Shown: positions 17,732-26,070, counted from the first letter of the stretch. The stretch is 64,000 nucleotides of DNA from Amycolatopsis circi (GCF_003385235.1 NZ_PQIA01000008.1:62001-126000); one strand, 5' to 3'. Notes: generated by a model from the sequence alone, not told the origin. Translations and numbers: made by a program.

Positions 17732-18198
17732 GAGGTCTCCAGCACCGGAGCGGCGTGGCCCTTGCGGTCGAGGCTGACCTGGCGGCTCCGCACCAGCCAG
17801 CCGCCGCCGCGGCGGAAGAGGACGTCTTGGCACACCGTGCTTGCCCAGACCCGGCTGGTCTCTTCCGGCAGGGTTTCCACCACCAGCACATAGGAACGCG
17901 CGACGAGCGAGCCGTCCGGCCTGCCGTCCGCGTGCAGCCCGGTCAGCAGATGCCGGTGCACCGCGCCCCGGCACCGGCGCTCCTCGACCCCGGCCCTGGT
18001 CAGCTTTTCGATGGCAGCGCGGCCTCCGAGCGGTTCGGGCAGGCCGGTGGACCGGAAAACGCCGTCGTCGGCGAAGGTGTCCAGCCATTCGGCCACCCGG
18101 TTTTCGTCGAGCAGGAACATCTGCCGCGCGTAGAAGTGCTGGACATTCAGGAGAACGTCGTCGGAAACCGGGATCAGTTCGGGAACGAGACTCGTCAT
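17728..18198 (-). CDS. SnoaL-like (NTF2 superfamily) protein, second copy
   Basis: A 156-residue relative of the SnoaL_4 protein encoded at the start of the main block (shared patterns FYARQMFLLDENRVAEWLDTFADDGVF and RRGGGWLVRSRQVSLD). The ATG has AAGGA upstream and lies opposite the ketoreductase gene across a divergent promoter. It is coupled to the MBL-fold gene by a GTGA overlap, suggesting that the two act on the same intermediate. The reaction is unknown. Confidence 0.78.
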   Translation of the reverse strand: MTSLVPELIPVSDDVLLNVQHFYARQMFLLDENRVAEWLDTFADDGVFRSTGLPEPLGGRAAIEKLTRAGVEERRCRGAVHRHLLTGLHADGRPDGSLVARSYVLVVETLPEETSRVWASTVCQDVLFRRGGGWLVRSRQVSLDRKGHAAPVLETS

Positions 18199-18357
18199 GG
18201 CATTCCTTTGCGGTCGGGCGAGCGTTCTCGGACGATGTTTTCAAAACCCGCTGGAGCGCCGGTAAACGCGCGGGCGTCCTTACCATTCGTCTACCCGGAA
18301 CTCATCGGCGGCGGAGAAGCTGGGAAAGCACCATTCGCCCGAGGAGAAAGGACCGCG
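18199..18357. promoter_or_regulatory. Divergent promoter between SnoaL/MBL pair and ketoreductase operon
   Basis: A 159-base gene-free stretch separates divergent genes and must hold both promoters. GAGGAGAAAGGA just before the ketoreductase ATG is its ribosome site. I do not see a clear SARP-type 11-bp repeat or a convincing -35/-10 pair here. Confidence 0.5.
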
Positions 18358-19143
18358 ATGACCCGGGGAGACAAGCAGCACGCGATCGTGACCGGAGGGA
18401 CGAGCGGCATCGGGCTGGCGGTGGCGGCCGCGCTCGCCTCCGGCGGGTTCAGCGTGTTCCTGTGCGGAAGGGACAAGCAACGCGTCGTCGACACGGTGGC
18501 AGACTTGCGGGACAAGGGCTTCGACGCGGACGGGACCGCCTGCGACGTCCGCGCAGGCACCGCCGTCAAGGACCTCGTGCGCGGCGCGACCGAACGGTTC
18601 GGCCCGGTCGACGTGCTGGTGAACAACGCGGGACGGCCCGGCGGCGGGCCGACCGCGCAGATCACCGACGAGGTGTGGTTCGACGTCATCGACACCAATC
18701 TGAACAGCGTCTTCCTGGTCACCCGGGAAGTGCTGAACGCGGGCGGAATGCTCGAGCGGGGCCGGGGCCGGGTGATCAACATCGCGTCGACCGGCGGCAA
18801 GCAAGGAGTCGTGCTCGGCGCGCCGTATTCGGCGTCGAAACACGGCGTGGTCGGGTTCACCAAGGCGCTCGGGCTGGAATTGGCGAGGACCGGGGTCACC
18901 GTGAACGCGGTCTGCCCCGGATACGTCGAAACCCCGATGGCCGGGCACATCCGCGGGAATTACGCGCGGATCTGGGGCACCACCGAGGAAGACGTGCTCG
19001 AACGGTTCGAGGCGAAGATCCCGCTCGGCCGCTACACCACTGCCGACGAGGTCGCCGGGCTGGTGTCCTATTTGACCACCGAGACCGCGGCTCCGATCAC
19101 CGCGCAGGCGATCAACGTCTGCGGCGGGCTCGGGAACTACTGA
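18358..19143 (+). CDS. Type II PKS C9 ketoreductase (ActIII-like SDR)
   Basis: A 261-residue SDR, the same length as the actinorhodin ketoreductase and alignable position by position: TGGTSGIG cofactor motif, Pro94-Gly95-Gly96 (the PGG loop tied to stereospecific C9 reduction), Ser144, Tyr157 and Lys161. It reduces the C9 ketone of the nascent poly-beta-ketone with NADPH before aromatisation. It heads a three-gene operon with the second cyclase and a second SDR; its stop and the next start overlap by one base (TGATG). Confidence 0.95.
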   Translation: MTRGDKQHAIVTGGTSGIGLAVAAALASGGFSVFLCGRDKQRVVDTVADLRDKGFDADGTACDVRAGTAVKDLVRGATERFGPVDVLVNNAGRPGGGPTAQITDEVWFDVIDTNLNSVFLVTREVLNAGGMLERGRGRVINIASTGGKQGVVLGAPYSASKHGVVGFTKALGLELARTGVTVNAVCPGYVETPMAGHIRGNYARIWGTTEEDVLERFEAKIPLGRYTTADEVAGLVSYLTTETAAPITAQAINVCGGLGNY

Positions 19144-19958
19144 TGGCCGCCCCGGAAACCGCGACGGGCACGGTCAGCGTCGTCCACGAGGGGACGGTCT
19201 CGCTGCCCGCCGATGCGGTCTACGCGCTGATCGCCGACGTGGCGAGGTGGCCGGTGCTGTTCGGGCCGACGGTGCACGTCGAGCACCTGGAACGGGGCGG
19301 CGGCGCCGAACGGTTCCGGATCTGGGCCACCGCAAAGGGAGAGGTCAAGAACTGGACCTCGTTCCGGAAGCTGGACCCGGTGCGCCGGACGATCGAATTC
19401 CGCCAGGAGGTGTCGCAGCCGCCGGTGGCCCGGATGGGCGGCTACTGGCGAATGGAGGACCTGGACGGGCAGCGCACCCGGGTGGTGTTCGGGCACGAAT
19501 ACCGGGCGATCGACGACGATCCGGCCAGCCTCGCCTGGATTTCCGAGGTGGTCGACCACAACAGCAAGGCGGAACTGGCCTCACTGGAGGAATCCGCGAG
19601 GCGGGGCCTCGACCTGGCCGCGCTGACAGTGTCCTTTGAGGACTCCGTCGTCGTGCCGGGCGAGCCGGCCGCGGTCTGCGAATCGGTGTACCGGCACCAG
19701 GATTGGCGAGGCATGGACCTGGCACTGTTGCCGCCGCGGCACATCGCCTACAAGCGTGCTTCGCTGCCGTCCGGGATTTCCGCCTATGTCGGGCGCTGGA
19801 CGTTCGACGAAGCGGCAGAAGGAGTCAAGGTGACGTTGCGGCACACCGCGGTCGTGGAAAGCCCGGAGCTTGCCGAGTCCGCGGTGGCTCCGCTGCGCAC
19901 GCAGGCGGCTCGGGACCTTCAGCAGGCAGCCGATCGGCCGAAAGCGGCAGGCGCGTGA
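19143..19958 (+). CDS. Second didomain cyclase with a shortened C-terminal domain
   Basis: A 271-residue paralogue of the first aromatase/cyclase. The N-terminal START-like domain is complete (VYALIADVARWPVLFGPTVHVE through ESARRGLDLAALTVSFEDS). The C-terminal domain has lost about 35 residues: CESVYRHQDWRGMDLALLPPRHIAYK joins sequences that in the first copy flank the whole HVDRVDI...SVRICFG region, and it lacks roughly 30 more residues at the end. The reading frame is intact and coupled to both neighbours, so it is expressed; the second domain may be non-catalytic or only structural. Confidence 0.85.
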   Translation: MAAPETATGTVSVVHEGTVSLPADAVYALIADVARWPVLFGPTVHVEHLERGGGAERFRIWATAKGEVKNWTSFRKLDPVRRTIEFRQEVSQPPVARMGGYWRMEDLDGQRTRVVFGHEYRAIDDDPASLAWISEVVDHNSKAELASLEESARRGLDLAALTVSFEDSVVVPGEPAAVCESVYRHQDWRGMDLALLPPRHIAYKRASLPSGISAYVGRWTFDEAAEGVKVTLRHTAVVESPELAESAVAPLRTQAARDLQQAADRPKAAGA

Positions 19959-20692
19959 CCGCGGTGGTGGTGACCGGTGCCGGGTCGGGCATCGGCCGCG
20001 CGGTCGCCCACGGTTTCGCCGCCGAAGGCGCCGGCGTGCTGGCGGTCGGCCGGACCGGGAGCAAACTCGCCGAGACCGCCCGGAACCGGCCGGAAATCCG
20101 GCCTTTCGCCGCCGACATCACCGCCGACGGGGCCGCGAAACGCATCGCGGAGGCCGCGGCGGCGGAGTTCGGCCGGATCGACGTGCTGGTCAACAACGCG
20201 GCCGTCGTGGTGCGGGCGCCGCTCGGCGGCATCGACGCGAAGCAGGCTCGCGAGCAGGTGGAGACGAACCTGGTCGCCCCGTTGCTGCTGGCCCAGGCCT
20301 GTCTGCCGTGGCTCCGACTCAGCGCGGGCACGGTGGTCAACGTCAGCACGTCCGGCGCGGTCCGCGGCTGGCCGATGAACTCGGTATACGGAGCCAGCAA
20401 AGCGGGGCTGGATTTCCTGACCCGGACCTGGGCGGTCGAACTGGCGCCGCAGGGCGTCCGGGTTGTCGCGGTCGCGCCCGGCCCGGTCGACACCGAGATC
20501 GCGGAGAACTCGGGTTTCTCTGCCGAGCAGATCGTCCGGCTGCGGGAGACGCAGCGGGCCAAGGTGCCGCTGGGCCGGATCGGCCGTCCCGAAGAGATCG
20601 CTTGGTGGGTGCGCACTCTGGCCCGCCCCGAGGCCGGTTTCGCGACGGGTGCCGTCCTGGCCGTGGACGGCGCGGCGAGCGTCGCGATGTGA
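19955..20692 (+). CDS. SDR-family ketoreductase, second
   Basis: A 245-residue classical SDR with TGAGSGIG (residues 7-14), the NNAA motif and Tyr145/Lys149 in SVYGASKAG, ending GFATGAVLAVDGAASVAM like FabG-type proteins. It lacks the PGG loop of the C9 ketoreductase, so it probably reduces another carbonyl or a tailored intermediate. The GTG start overlaps the cyclase stop (GTGA). A very strong hairpin follows. Confidence 0.9.
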   Translation: MTAVVVTGAGSGIGRAVAHGFAAEGAGVLAVGRTGSKLAETARNRPEIRPFAADITADGAAKRIAEAAAAEFGRIDVLVNNAAVVVRAPLGGIDAKQAREQVETNLVAPLLLAQACLPWLRLSAGTVVNVSTSGAVRGWPMNSVYGASKAGLDFLTRTWAVELAPQGVRVVAVAPGPVDTEIAENSGFSAEQIVRLRETQRAKVPLGRIGRPEEIAWWVRTLARPEAGFATGAVLAVDGAASVAM

Positions 20693-20749
20693 CCGGCGGA
20701 CACGGCAGAAGGGCCGGGGAGCACCCGGCCCTTCTGCGGTGTCCGCCGG
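20693..20749. terminator. 26-bp bidirectional terminator hairpin
   Basis: The arm 20693-20718 pairs with 20724-20749 around the loop GAGCA, with a single G-G mismatch (20704 against 20738). The core is CAGAAGGGCCGGG with CCCGGCCCTTCTG. It fills the whole gap between the stops of the convergent SDR and ABM genes, so it must serve both. Confidence 0.92.
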
Positions 20750-21049
20750 TCACGCCGCCGCGGCGGCCCCGTCCTGGACGACGGTGGCGATGTGCGGGTC
20801 GCCCTTGATGAGCGGGAACACCTTGCTCACCCGGGCATGGAACTCCGGATCGGCCATCGCCTTGTCCAGCGCCGCGCGGTCGGTCCATTCGGCGATGTTG
20901 AAGTAGACGCCCGGGTCGGCGACCGAGCGCAGGAACTTGTAGCTGACCAGACCGGGTTGCCCCAGCATGAACTCGGCCACTTTCGCGTACGCCGATTCCA
21001 GCTCCTCGGCCGATCCGGTCAGGATCAGCTTGTTCATGAAGACGACCAC
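20750..21049 (-). CDS. ABM-domain protein, second copy
   Basis: A 99-residue protein of the antibiotic biosynthesis monooxygenase fold (MVVFMNKLILTGSAEELESAY, GVYFNIAEWTDRAALDKAMAD), clearly related to the protein at the left edge of the cluster. The GTG start has AAGGAG 8 bases upstream. Paralogous ABM proteins at both ends mark the probable limits of the polyketide cluster at roughly 0.47-21.05 kb. It may be an anthrone-type oxygenase or an auxiliary cyclase. Confidence 0.8.
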   Translation of the reverse strand: MVVFMNKLILTGSAEELESAYAKVAEFMLGQPGLVSYKFLRSVADPGVYFNIAEWTDRAALDKAMADPEFHARVSKVFPLIKGDPHIATVVQDGAAAAA

Positions 21050-21164
21050 AGCGCGGCTCCTTCGACAATTCGGCTCGGAACGTGACTGTGACCATCAGAG
21101 CATCGGCGGGTGAGGCCTTGGTGGACCCGTGGTAGGGCAGGCGGGCGCTTTCGCCACGAGACGG

Positions 21165-21884
21165 TCAGGCGCTGATCATCGTCACGACGCCGGACGCCAC
21201 GATCAGCCCGACGATCGCCCGGTCGAACACCGCCCTGGGAACCCGGCCGATGAGCCTGCCGCCGACAATGTTCCCGGCCAGCGCGGCGACGACCAGTACC
21301 GGCAGCCGCGTGCCCAGTCCGGCGGTGTCGAGGTGGCCCGCGGCCGCCAGGAGGATCAGGGACAGGCAGTTCGTCACCACGAAGTAGCCCGCCAGGTCGC
21401 CGACGAACGTGCGCGGCGGGACCTTCGCGGAGGCGAGCAGGACGGCCGGCGGCGCGCCGTTCAGGGATGTCGTCGTGGACAGGTAGCCGCCGAGCAGGCC
21501 GGCGGCGGTCTGCTTGACCGCGGTCGCGGGGTGGGCCTGGCGGGTCGGGCGGAGCAGGAGCCGCAGGCCCGAGAGCACGACCACGGTGCCCGCCATGATG
21601 CGCAGATCGTGCGGCGAAAGCCAGTGCACGGTGAGCGCGCCCGCGGCGGCGCCGGGGAGGCTTGCCGCGCCGAGGACCGCCACGCGTCGCCAGTCGATGT
21701 GGTTCCGCTCGCGGTGGAGGACGGCCAGCCTGGTGATCATGGTGGCGATCAGGTTGATCACCACCACCTGCGGCAGCGGGAGCCCGATGAGCAGCAGCAG
21801 GGGCGTGCCGACCAGCGAGGCGCCGAATCCGGTGAGTCCGCCGATGAGGCCCGCGAAGGCCACGGCCAACGCGGCCAGGATCAC
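21165..21884 (-). CDS. TauE/SafE-family membrane protein (sulfite/sulfonate exporter family)
   Basis: A 239-residue membrane protein of the TauE/SafE (DUF81) family, starting LAALAVAFAGLIGGLTGFGASLVGTPLLLL, with about eight hydrophobic segments and the paired half-repeats typical of the family. Members export sulfite or sulfoacetate in taurine-degrading bacteria. The GTG start overlaps the stop of a second TauE/SafE gene by 4 bp, so the two make a pair, perhaps a heteromer. The nearby xsc gene releases sulfite, which makes sulfite export a sensible role; this is inferred. Confidence 0.85.
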   Translation of the reverse strand: MILAALAVAFAGLIGGLTGFGASLVGTPLLLLIGLPLPQVVVINLIATMITRLAVLHRERNHIDWRRVAVLGAASLPGAAAGALTVHWLSPHDLRIMAGTVVVLSGLRLLLRPTRQAHPATAVKQTAAGLLGGYLSTTTSLNGAPPAVLLASAKVPPRTFVGDLAGYFVVTNCLSLILLAAAGHLDTAGLGTRLPVLVVAALAGNIVGGRLIGRVPRAVFDRAIVGLIVASGVVTMISA

Positions 21885-22627
21885 GCGACCACCGCCTGGC
21901 CCACCAACGCGAGGGACAGCACCGCGAGGATTCCCAGCACGATCCGGCGGACATCGCCGCCTCCGCGGCGGTACAGCCAGGTTCCGGCGGCGACTCCGGC
22001 AAGCGCGACGGGGAGGAAGAGCGCGGTTTGCCGGAGGACGTCACCGGTGAGCAGGCCGCCGGTGCCTGCGGTGGCGACTGTCATCGAGTCGGCTGCCAGG
22101 AAGAAGACGACCAGGCTCGCGCGGTTCGCTGCCATCGGCAGCGGAGACGCCAGGTACATCAGGACGACAGGCGGGCCGCCCATTCCGCAGGCGCCGTTGA
22201 GGATTCCGAAGGCGGTGCCTGCTCCCGCTAGGCCGGGTCGGCCGGGGAGGCGGCGGGTTCGGTGGGTGACGGCTAGGGCTAGCGCTGAGATTCCTACTGC
22301 CAGTCCGACGGTCAGCCTTGTTGCTCGTTCCGGTAACGCTGCCAGGAGCCAGATTCCGAGTGGCAATCCCAGGAGAGCACCGGTCAGCAGCCAGCGTACG
22401 GAGAGGCGGTGGGCGTCGGGCCAGGCTTTCGGCAGCAGGGTCACGCTGCAGGCTATTTCCAGCAGGAGTGTGCTCGGGACTACCGCTGGTGGCGGCAGGA
22501 CCAGGCATAGGCAGCTCACCCACACCAATGACGCGCCGAAGCCGGAGTAGCCGCGGATCAGGCCTCCGGCGAGCAATGCGGCGACGGCGAAGGTCATTGC
22601 CGCGGGGGACAGCTGCCAGAAGGTCAT
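21881..22627 (-). CDS. TauE/SafE-family membrane protein, second
   Basis: A 248-residue member of the same family (LLAGGLIRGYSGFGASLVWVSCLCLVLPP, GILNGACGMGGPPVVLMYLASP in the second half). The proline- and glycine-rich repeat motifs appear in both halves. Its ATG overlaps the stop of a nine-codon reading frame that itself begins where the upstream fragment stops, suggesting that it once followed another gene in an operon. It probably exports sulfite or a related anion together with its partner. Confidence 0.83.
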   Translation of the reverse strand: MTFWQLSPAAMTFAVAALLAGGLIRGYSGFGASLVWVSCLCLVLPPPAVVPSTLLLEIACSVTLLPKAWPDAHRLSVRWLLTGALLGLPLGIWLLAALPERATRLTVGLAVGISALALAVTHRTRRLPGRPGLAGAGTAFGILNGACGMGGPPVVLMYLASPLPMAANRASLVVFFLAADSMTVATAGTGGLLTGDVLRQTALFLPVALAGVAAGTWLYRRGGGDVRRIVLGILAVLSLALVGQAVVA

Positions 22628-22652
22628 CGGACGGCCTGGGCGGGATGCGGCA

Positions 22653-22781
22653 TCAGACCTCCACGGCGCGGGCGGACGGGTTCACCTTGGGGCACGCCTG
22701 GTCGTGGCGGTAGGTCCAGAATCGCGGCATCGCGGGGTACCAGAGATGGGCGGCCCGGGTGCGGAGCGCGAAGGAACCGGT
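22653..22781 (-). pseudogene. C-terminal remnant of an unidentified gene
   Basis: The frame reading into HLWYPAMPRFWTYRHDQACP and on to AVEV-stop looks like the tail of a real protein: it is rich in Trp, Tyr, Phe and Cys, unlike random GC-rich frames. It has no start or upstream domain before it runs into a terminator hairpin. The stop overlaps an ATG (TGATG) and lies 25 bases before the TauE/SafE start, as in an operon. I read it as the stump of a deleted gene. I do not recognise the family. The remainder of the stretch up to 22945 shows only the hairpin. Confidence 0.35.
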
Positions 22782-22820
22782 TTGGCCAGAGGCTGCTCGG
22801 ACTGCGAGGGACCGGCAGAC

Positions 22821-22850
22821 CGGGACCGGCTGGATGGCCAGCCGGTCCCG
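22821..22850 (-). terminator. 13-bp hairpin after the permease gene
   Basis: CGGGACCGGCTGG (22821-22833) pairs perfectly with CCAGCCGGTCCCG (22838-22850) around an ATGG loop. It lies about 95 bases beyond the stop of the leftward amino-acid permease gene and separates it from the remnant and the TauE/SafE pair. Confidence 0.75.
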
Positions 22851-22945
22851 GGGCTGGCCGGGCCAGGATTCAGAGCTGGCGTCCAGCCGATCGGGACCGC
22901 CTCGGCAAGGATCGCTTGCCCTGCCATGGACTGCGGCCGAACTGG

Positions 22946-24373
22946 TCAGGTCGAAGCGACGCCGGCCTCGCCCCGTGTGGAGTCCGTTTCCGCCGTGACT
23001 GCGGGACCGGCCGGTCGGCGCTTCCGGACCTGGTACGCGATCAGGATCAACGCCAGGGTCACCGCGCTCAGCCAGAATTGCGAGCGGGTCGTCGGTAGGA
23101 ACGCCATGGCCAAGATGACCGACGCCATCAAGGCGATCGTCGCGTAGCTGAGCCACGGGAACAGCCACATTTTCAGGCTCAGCGCGCCGGGATCGGTGTT
23201 CTGCAGCCGTTTCCGCAGCCGGACCTGGGCCAGCGCGATGGCGAGGTACACGAACAGCGCGACCGCGCCGTAGGAGTTCACCAGGAACTGGAAGATGAGG
23301 TTCGGCGAGGTGTACGCGGCGATGACGGAGACGTAGCCGATGACCGTTCCGGCGATGATGGCTCGGCGGGGGACGCCGCTGCGGGACAGTTTCGTGAACA
23401 TCTTCGGGGCGTCGCCGTTGCGGGTCAGGGCGAAAAGCATCCGCGAGGACGTGTAGAGCGCCGAGTTCAGGCAGGAGAGCACTGCCGTCAGCACGATCGC
23501 GTTCATGATCGTTGCCACTGCGGGGATGCCGAGGACGTCCAGGACCGCGGCGTACGGGCTGACGGCGGTGTCGGGGGCGTTCCAGGCCTTGACCGCGACC
23601 ACCACGAAGACCGAGCCGACGTAGAACAGCACCACGCGGAACACGATGGAGCGCATGGCTTTGGCGATCGCGCGGCGCGGTTCGGCGGACTCGGCGGCGG
23701 CGATGGTGACGATCTCGGCACCGGTGTAGAAGCCGACGCAGGGGACGACTGCGGCTAGCACCGCGCCGATGCCCATCGGGGCGAAACCGCCATGGGAGAC
23801 CAGGTTGCCCAAGCCTCCGTGGGCTCCGGGCCAGACGCCGAACAGGTACAGGGCTCCGACCACCAGGAAGACCAGGATCGCGATGACCTTGATCGAGGAG
23901 AACCAGTACTCGAACTCGCCGTAGGACCGCGCGGAGACCAGGTTCGTCGCGGTCAGCAGCAGGAGCAATCCCAGGCTGAGCACCCACAGGGGCACGTTCG
24001 GCAGCCACAGCTGCAGGATCCGGCCGCCGGCCACCGCTTCCACGGCCACGACGATCACGAAGAAGTACCAGTACATCCAGCCGACGGTGAAGCCCGCCCG
24101 GTTGCCCATCGCCTCCCTGGCGTACACGTAGAACGAGCCGAGCGCGGGCCGCGCGACGGTCATTTCGGCCAGCATCCGCATGATGAGCACGGTGATCAGG
24201 CCGGCAATGAAGAACGAGACCACCGCCGCGGGCCCGGCCGACTGGATGACCACGCCGCTTCCGACGAACAGGCCGGCGCCGATCACGCCGCCCAGTGCGA
24301 TCAGATTCATGTGGCGTTGCTTCAGGCCCGGTTTGAGACCGCTCTCGGCGGCTGTTTCCGGTGCAGAACCCAC
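22946..24373 (-). CDS. APC-family amino acid permease (GabP-like)
   Basis: A 475-residue, 12-helix transporter of the amino acid-polyamine-organocation superfamily: LKQRHMNLIALGGVIGAGLFVGSG (helix 1 with the GAGLF substrate motif), ARPALGSFYVYAREAMGNRAGF and GAEIVTIAAAESAEPRRAI are typical of the GabP/AnsP group. The GTG start follows GGAGGAG. Beside a taurine-type aminotransferase it may import taurine or another omega-amino acid. Its promoter carries the 24-bp-spaced CTGG repeat shared by the proposed taurine regulon. Confidence 0.9.
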   Translation of the reverse strand: MGSAPETAAESGLKPGLKQRHMNLIALGGVIGAGLFVGSGVVIQSAGPAAVVSFFIAGLITVLIMRMLAEMTVARPALGSFYVYAREAMGNRAGFTVGWMYWYFFVIVVAVEAVAGGRILQLWLPNVPLWVLSLGLLLLLTATNLVSARSYGEFEYWFSSIKVIAILVFLVVGALYLFGVWPGAHGGLGNLVSHGGFAPMGIGAVLAAVVPCVGFYTGAEIVTIAAAESAEPRRAIAKAMRSIVFRVVLFYVGSVFVVVAVKAWNAPDTAVSPYAAVLDVLGIPAVATIMNAIVLTAVLSCLNSALYTSSRMLFALTRNGDAPKMFTKLSRSGVPRRAIIAGTVIGYVSVIAAYTSPNLIFQFLVNSYGAVALFVYLAIALAQVRLRKRLQNTDPGALSLKMWLFPWLSYATIALMASVILAMAFLPTTRSQFWLSAVTLALILIAYQVRKRRPAGPAVTAETDSTRGEAGVAST

Positions 24374-24490
24374 GTCTCCTCCTTCCGGCGGAGCCGGGGG
24401 GACCTCGATGTCCCCGCGCCGGCCGCCGCCGCGATGTGCTGAGAGCTGCTGTGTGGTTCCCGTCACCGTAAGAAGGAACAGGCCCCTCCG

Positions 24491-24526
24491 CGAGAGCCAG
24501 ATACCACCGATGCTCTGGGACCAGAA
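24491..24526 (-). promoter_or_regulatory. Proposed MocR operator upstream of the permease
   Basis: Read leftward, TTCTGGTCCCAG (24526-24515) and ATCTGGCTCTCG (24502-24491) put two CTGG cores exactly 24 bp apart. The same arrangement is found before four other genes of the locus. The downstream box always begins (A/T)TCTGG. Confidence 0.55.
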
Positions 24527-24605
24527 CGCACCGGTCCCGGACAGCACGACGGGCGCCGGGTGCCCCGTGTCCTACGAGGTACCCAGCGCCCGTCCCGGCT
24601 ATCCC

Positions 24606-25970
24606 TCAGGGCTGGATCGCCTTCTCCACGTCCGTGAGCATGCCGTCGACGCCGTGCAGCAGCTCGTCCAGCACGTCCGTGTCGGCCACCAGAGGGGGCG
24701 AGATCATCAGCATGGTCGCGCCCCGGTCATCGCCGCGGAGGATGACTCCGGTGCGGCGGAACGCCTCCGGCAGGACCTCTCGCAGGACCGTCAGCGACTC
24801 CTCGTCGGTCAGCTCGCGGCCGCCGTCGCGGTCGGCTGTCAGCTCGATCGCGTAGAAGAAACCGGTGCCGCGGACGTCCTTGACGCACCGGTGCGCGTCC
24901 TTCAGCGACTCCAGGGCGGCGTGGAGCTTCGGGCCCTCGGTGAGCACGTGCTCGGGCACCTTCTCGTCGCGCATCGCGCTGATGTTGGCGACCGCGATGG
25001 CCGTCGACACCGGGTGGCCGCCCCACGTCGCGCCGTGGGTGAACACGCCGCCCTTGGGGGAGTCGTACAGCTCGGTGACCAGCTGCTCGCGCACGATCAC
25101 GCCGCCGAGCGGGGCGTAGCCCGAGGTGGAGCCCTTGGCGAAGGTGATCAGGTCCGGTACGACGCCGGTGAGGCCGTGGCCGAAGAAGTGGCCCAGGCGG
25201 CCGAACGAGCAGATGACCTCGTCGGATACCAGCAGGATGCCGTACTTGTCGCACAGCGCCCGCAGCGCCGGCCAGTAGCCCTCCGGCGGGACCAGCGCGC
25301 CCCGGCCGTTCTGGACCGGCTCGGCGAAGACCGCGGCGACCGTCTCCGGGCCTTCCTCGAGGATGACCGCCTCGATGGCGCGGACGCAGTCCAGCTGGTC
25401 GGCCGGGCCGCAGTCGCCGGTGAAGCCGAGGGTGTTCGGGACGTGCCGGATGCCCGGCAGCAGCGGGCCGAACGGCTCCTTGATCTTGGGCAGGCCGGTG
25501 ACCGACAGCGCGCCCATCGTCGTTCCGTGGTAGGCCATTTCGCGGCTGATGATCTTCGTCCGCTCCGGGGCGCCCTGGCTGCGGTGGTACTGCCGGACGA
25601 ACTTCAGCGCGGTCTCGACCGCCTCCGAACCGGAGTTCACGAAGAACGTGGTGCCGAGGTCGCCGGGGGCAAGGTCGGCGATGATCCGGGCCGCTTCGAT
25701 CGACGGCGGGTGCGCCGAGCCCCAGTTGCTGGCGTAGGCGAGGGTGCCGACCTGGTCGGCCGCGGCCTTGGCGATGTCCGCGCGGCCGTGGCCCATGTTG
25801 ACGCAGAACAGCCCGGCGAGGCCGTCGAGGTGACGGCGGCCCTCGGTGTCGATCAGGTAGCTGCCCTCGCCGCGGACGAACACCGGGAACTCGCTCTGCC
25901 AGGTGTCCTTGCGCGTGAAGTGCGGCCCGAGGTGTCGGCGGGCAGTGGCCCGCAGCTCCGTGACGTTCAC
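24606..25970 (-). CDS. tpa: Class III aminotransferase, probable taurine:pyruvate aminotransferase
   Basis: A 454-residue fold-type I PLP enzyme. Recognised parts are GLAGLFCVNMGHGRADI, FFVNSGSEAVETALKFVRQYH, REMAYHGTTMGALSVTG, LLVSDEVICSFGRLG and the PLP lysine in TFAKGSTSGYAPLGG. Class III enzymes move omega-amino groups. With xsc encoded just upstream, and with alanine dehydrogenase and phosphotransacetylase nearby, taurine plus pyruvate to sulfoacetaldehyde plus alanine is the natural reaction; GABA, beta-alanine or another omega-amine remain possible. The GTG start follows AGGAGG. Confidence 0.78.
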   Translation of the reverse strand: MNVTELRATARRHLGPHFTRKDTWQSEFPVFVRGEGSYLIDTEGRRHLDGLAGLFCVNMGHGRADIAKAAADQVGTLAYASNWGSAHPPSIEAARIIADLAPGDLGTTFFVNSGSEAVETALKFVRQYHRSQGAPERTKIISREMAYHGTTMGALSVTGLPKIKEPFGPLLPGIRHVPNTLGFTGDCGPADQLDCVRAIEAVILEEGPETVAAVFAEPVQNGRGALVPPEGYWPALRALCDKYGILLVSDEVICSFGRLGHFFGHGLTGVVPDLITFAKGSTSGYAPLGGVIVREQLVTELYDSPKGGVFTHGATWGGHPVSTAIAVANISAMRDEKVPEHVLTEGPKLHAALESLKDAHRCVKDVRGTGFFYAIELTADRDGGRELTDEESLTVLREVLPEAFRRTGVILRGDDRGATMLMISPPLVADTDVLDELLHGVDGMLTDVEKAIQP

Positions 25971-26034
25971 CTGGCGACCTCCTGTGTGTGCGGAACGGGA
26001 ATGTGTCGACGATCGCAATCTTTCTGGTCCACGC

Positions 26035-26070
26035 CCAGAGCCAGAAAGAGGCCGATCGCCGGTGCCAGAT
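26035..26070 (-). promoter_or_regulatory. Proposed MocR operator upstream of the aminotransferase
   Basis: Read leftward, ATCTGGCACCGG (26070-26059) and TTCTGGCTCTGG (26046-26035) are spaced 24 bp apart. The second box shares TTCTGGCTCTG with the box before pta, 11.8 kb away. CTTTCTGG (26020-26027) also forms an inverted repeat with CCAGAAAG (26041-26048). Confidence 0.6.

Noticed and set aside
20750-21049. ABM protein as a TcmI/JadI-type polyketide cyclase
   Set aside because: Sequence features (MNKLI, FNIAEW) fit the ABM family better than the Cyclase_polyket family; no His/Asp pattern of TcmI is seen.
22628-22652. Nine-codon frame before the TauE/SafE start as a leader peptide
   Set aside because: It has no ribosome site of its own and looks like a chance product of the TGATG/ATGA chain; it is mentioned only in the context of the remnant.
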